A stretch of 64,000 bases of DNA from a virus, in the IMG/VR virus record IMGVR_UViG_3300032770_000015, positions 24,563 through 88,562 of that record. One strand, 5' to 3'. The translations under genes and the position numbers were made by a program. The notes below the pieces were generated by a model. It was not told where the DNA came from. It saw nothing but the letters and a program-made list of their open reading frames with translations, and did no database searches. This document shows, piece by piece, positions 63,399 through 64,000 of the stretch. How positions within the stretch are numbered: position 1 is the stretch's first letter; each line of letters opens with the position of its first letter.

Positions 63399-63895
63399 CG
63401 TCCGTCCTCCCCGGCGCGCCCCGACGCCAGCGGTTCGAGGTAGCGCACGGGCTTGCCCTGCGCCGCGGCGTATTCGATCTCGCCGCGCGTGCTGGCGCCA
63501 ACGTAGCCCCCGATGTTGAGGACCAGCACCTCGTCCGCGAGGTCGATCTTCCGCTTATGCAACTCGTCCAGTGCTGCCTTCTGGCTAAGTGGGTAGCCAG
63601 CATTGGTCAGACCGATGGCCTCGCCGTGCTCCTTGGCGTGCGGGTAGAAGCCAACCGACAACACGATCCTGCCCGCCATCGTCTCATCGTAGTTCGCACG
63701 CTGGAATGCCTCGTAGAATCGCGTCGAGCCGCACAAGCAGACGATTTTCGGGCGGCCGGTCGCGGGGGCCGCCGCCAGCCGCCGCAGCTCGTCGAGCGCC
63801 GCACGCTTGGCCTCCCGGCCCTGCCCGTCCGTGGTGAGTAGGATGCCCTCAAGTTCGTGTTCGCGGTCGCCCACGCCCGGCTCAGGAATGGTCAT
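63395..63895 (-). CDS. Deoxyribosyltransferase-like protein
   Basis: 166 aa, ATG (ATGA). PKIVCLCGSTRFYEAFQRAN, then RIVLSVGFYP and LADEVLVLNIGGYVGASTRG plus EIEYAAAQGKPVRYLE follow the nucleoside 2-deoxyribosyltransferase/DUF4406-like pattern. These bind nucleosides or nucleotides. Common in phages; exact reaction unproven. Confidence 0.7.
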   Translation of the reverse strand: MTIPEPGVGDREHELEGILLTTDGQGREAKRAALDELRRLAAAPATGRPKIVCLCGSTRFYEAFQRANYDETMAGRIVLSVGFYPHAKEHGEAIGLTNAGYPLSQKAALDELHKRKIDLADEVLVLNIGGYVGASTRGEIEYAAAQGKPVRYLEPLASGRAGEDGR

Positions 63896-64000
63896 AGCCG
63901 CACCTCGTAGTTGGCCGGTACAAGTAGCTTGAACTCAGTCCACAATTCTCCCGATAGGCCAGCCAGTTCCAGCAGTTCGGCGCGCTCCCGCGAGGCCAGC
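63892..64000 (-). CDS. 3' end of a further leftward gene (N-terminus outside window)
   Basis: The last 35 codons of a frame that enters from beyond 64000 and ends with TGA overlapping the next ATG. The visible part is SRERAELLELAGLSGELWTE then a beta end. Too short to name. Confidence 0.55.
   Translation of the reverse strand, partial: LASRERAELLELAGLSGELWTEFKLLVPANYEVRL

Noticed and set aside
1-64000. Integrase, excisionase or attachment site
   Set aside because: No recombinase motif was seen in any supported gene, so a temperate lifestyle cannot be claimed from this window.

Overview
The window is part of the genome of a high-GC, double-stranded DNA tailed phage with a long non-contractile tail. 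It carries a large terminase, a DUF4055-like portal, a scaffold, a P22-type coat protein, tail tube proteins, frameshifted tail chaperones, a tape measure and a repeat-rich tail fibre. It also carries a primase-helicase and a family A DNA polymerase. No rRNA, tRNA, integrase or host housekeeping cluster was seen. The host cannot be named from the sequence. Both ends of the window cut leftward genes, so the genome extends further.

Layout. (1) 1-25.5 kb, leftward: reading with transcription, four short paralogous proteins of unknown function, membrane/lysis-type proteins, terminase, a glycine-rich tail fibre with a glycosyltransferase beside it, portal, scaffold, coat, head-tail connectors, two tandem tail tube paralogues, tail chaperones, tape measure and two tandem tail-tip paralogues. 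(2) 25.5-29.1 kb: about 3.6 kb without a convincing gene, packed with repeated GTAAC-type motifs, pseudo-palindromic operators, a degenerate iteron-like array and promoter-like sites. It lies between the leftward late block and the rightward block and is probably the main control and/or origin region. (3) 29.2-47.9 kb, rightward: about 50 small genes, mostly unknown, with a DUF6891-like protein, a pentapeptide-repeat protein, DUF2786, SLOG and DUF932 proteins. (4) 48.0-48.8 kb, leftward: three small genes including a PD-(D/E)XK nuclease. (5) 48.9-54.6 kb, rightward: a small putative DNA-binding protein, a primase-polymerase/helicase, a deoxycytidylate deaminase and a peptide deformylase. (6) 54.6-64 kb, leftward: family A DNA polymerase, then a nucleotide cluster with a thymidylate-synthase-fold protein carrying the Asn-to-Asp change of dCMP hydroxymethylases, a P-loop kinase fused to a uracil-DNA-glycosylase-like domain, a MazG-like protein, a sugar-1-phosphate nucleotidyltransferase, a radical SAM protein, a glycosyltransferase and a deoxyribosyltransferase-like protein. 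Together these look like a base-modification pathway.

The most unusual feature is in block 3. Gene spacers there carry two families of repeated, strongly structured elements. Family B (seven copies, 29.1-31.3 kb) is a pair of hairpins, the first with an 8-base TTCGAA-type loop. Family A (nine copies, 32.0-37.1 kb) is a compact RNA: a 3-bp stem GCC/GGC enclosing a variable hairpin, then a hairpin with loop TCCCAAGY whose CCC can pair with the GGG next to the first stem. Copies differ by compensating changes in every helix, including the 3-bp stem and the proposed loop-loop pairing, which argues for selection on RNA structure. The pieces resemble the D-arm and T-arm of a tRNA without acceptor or anticodon arms. 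Each spacer element stands before a single gene or a block of overlapping genes. I know of no described RNA class matching it.
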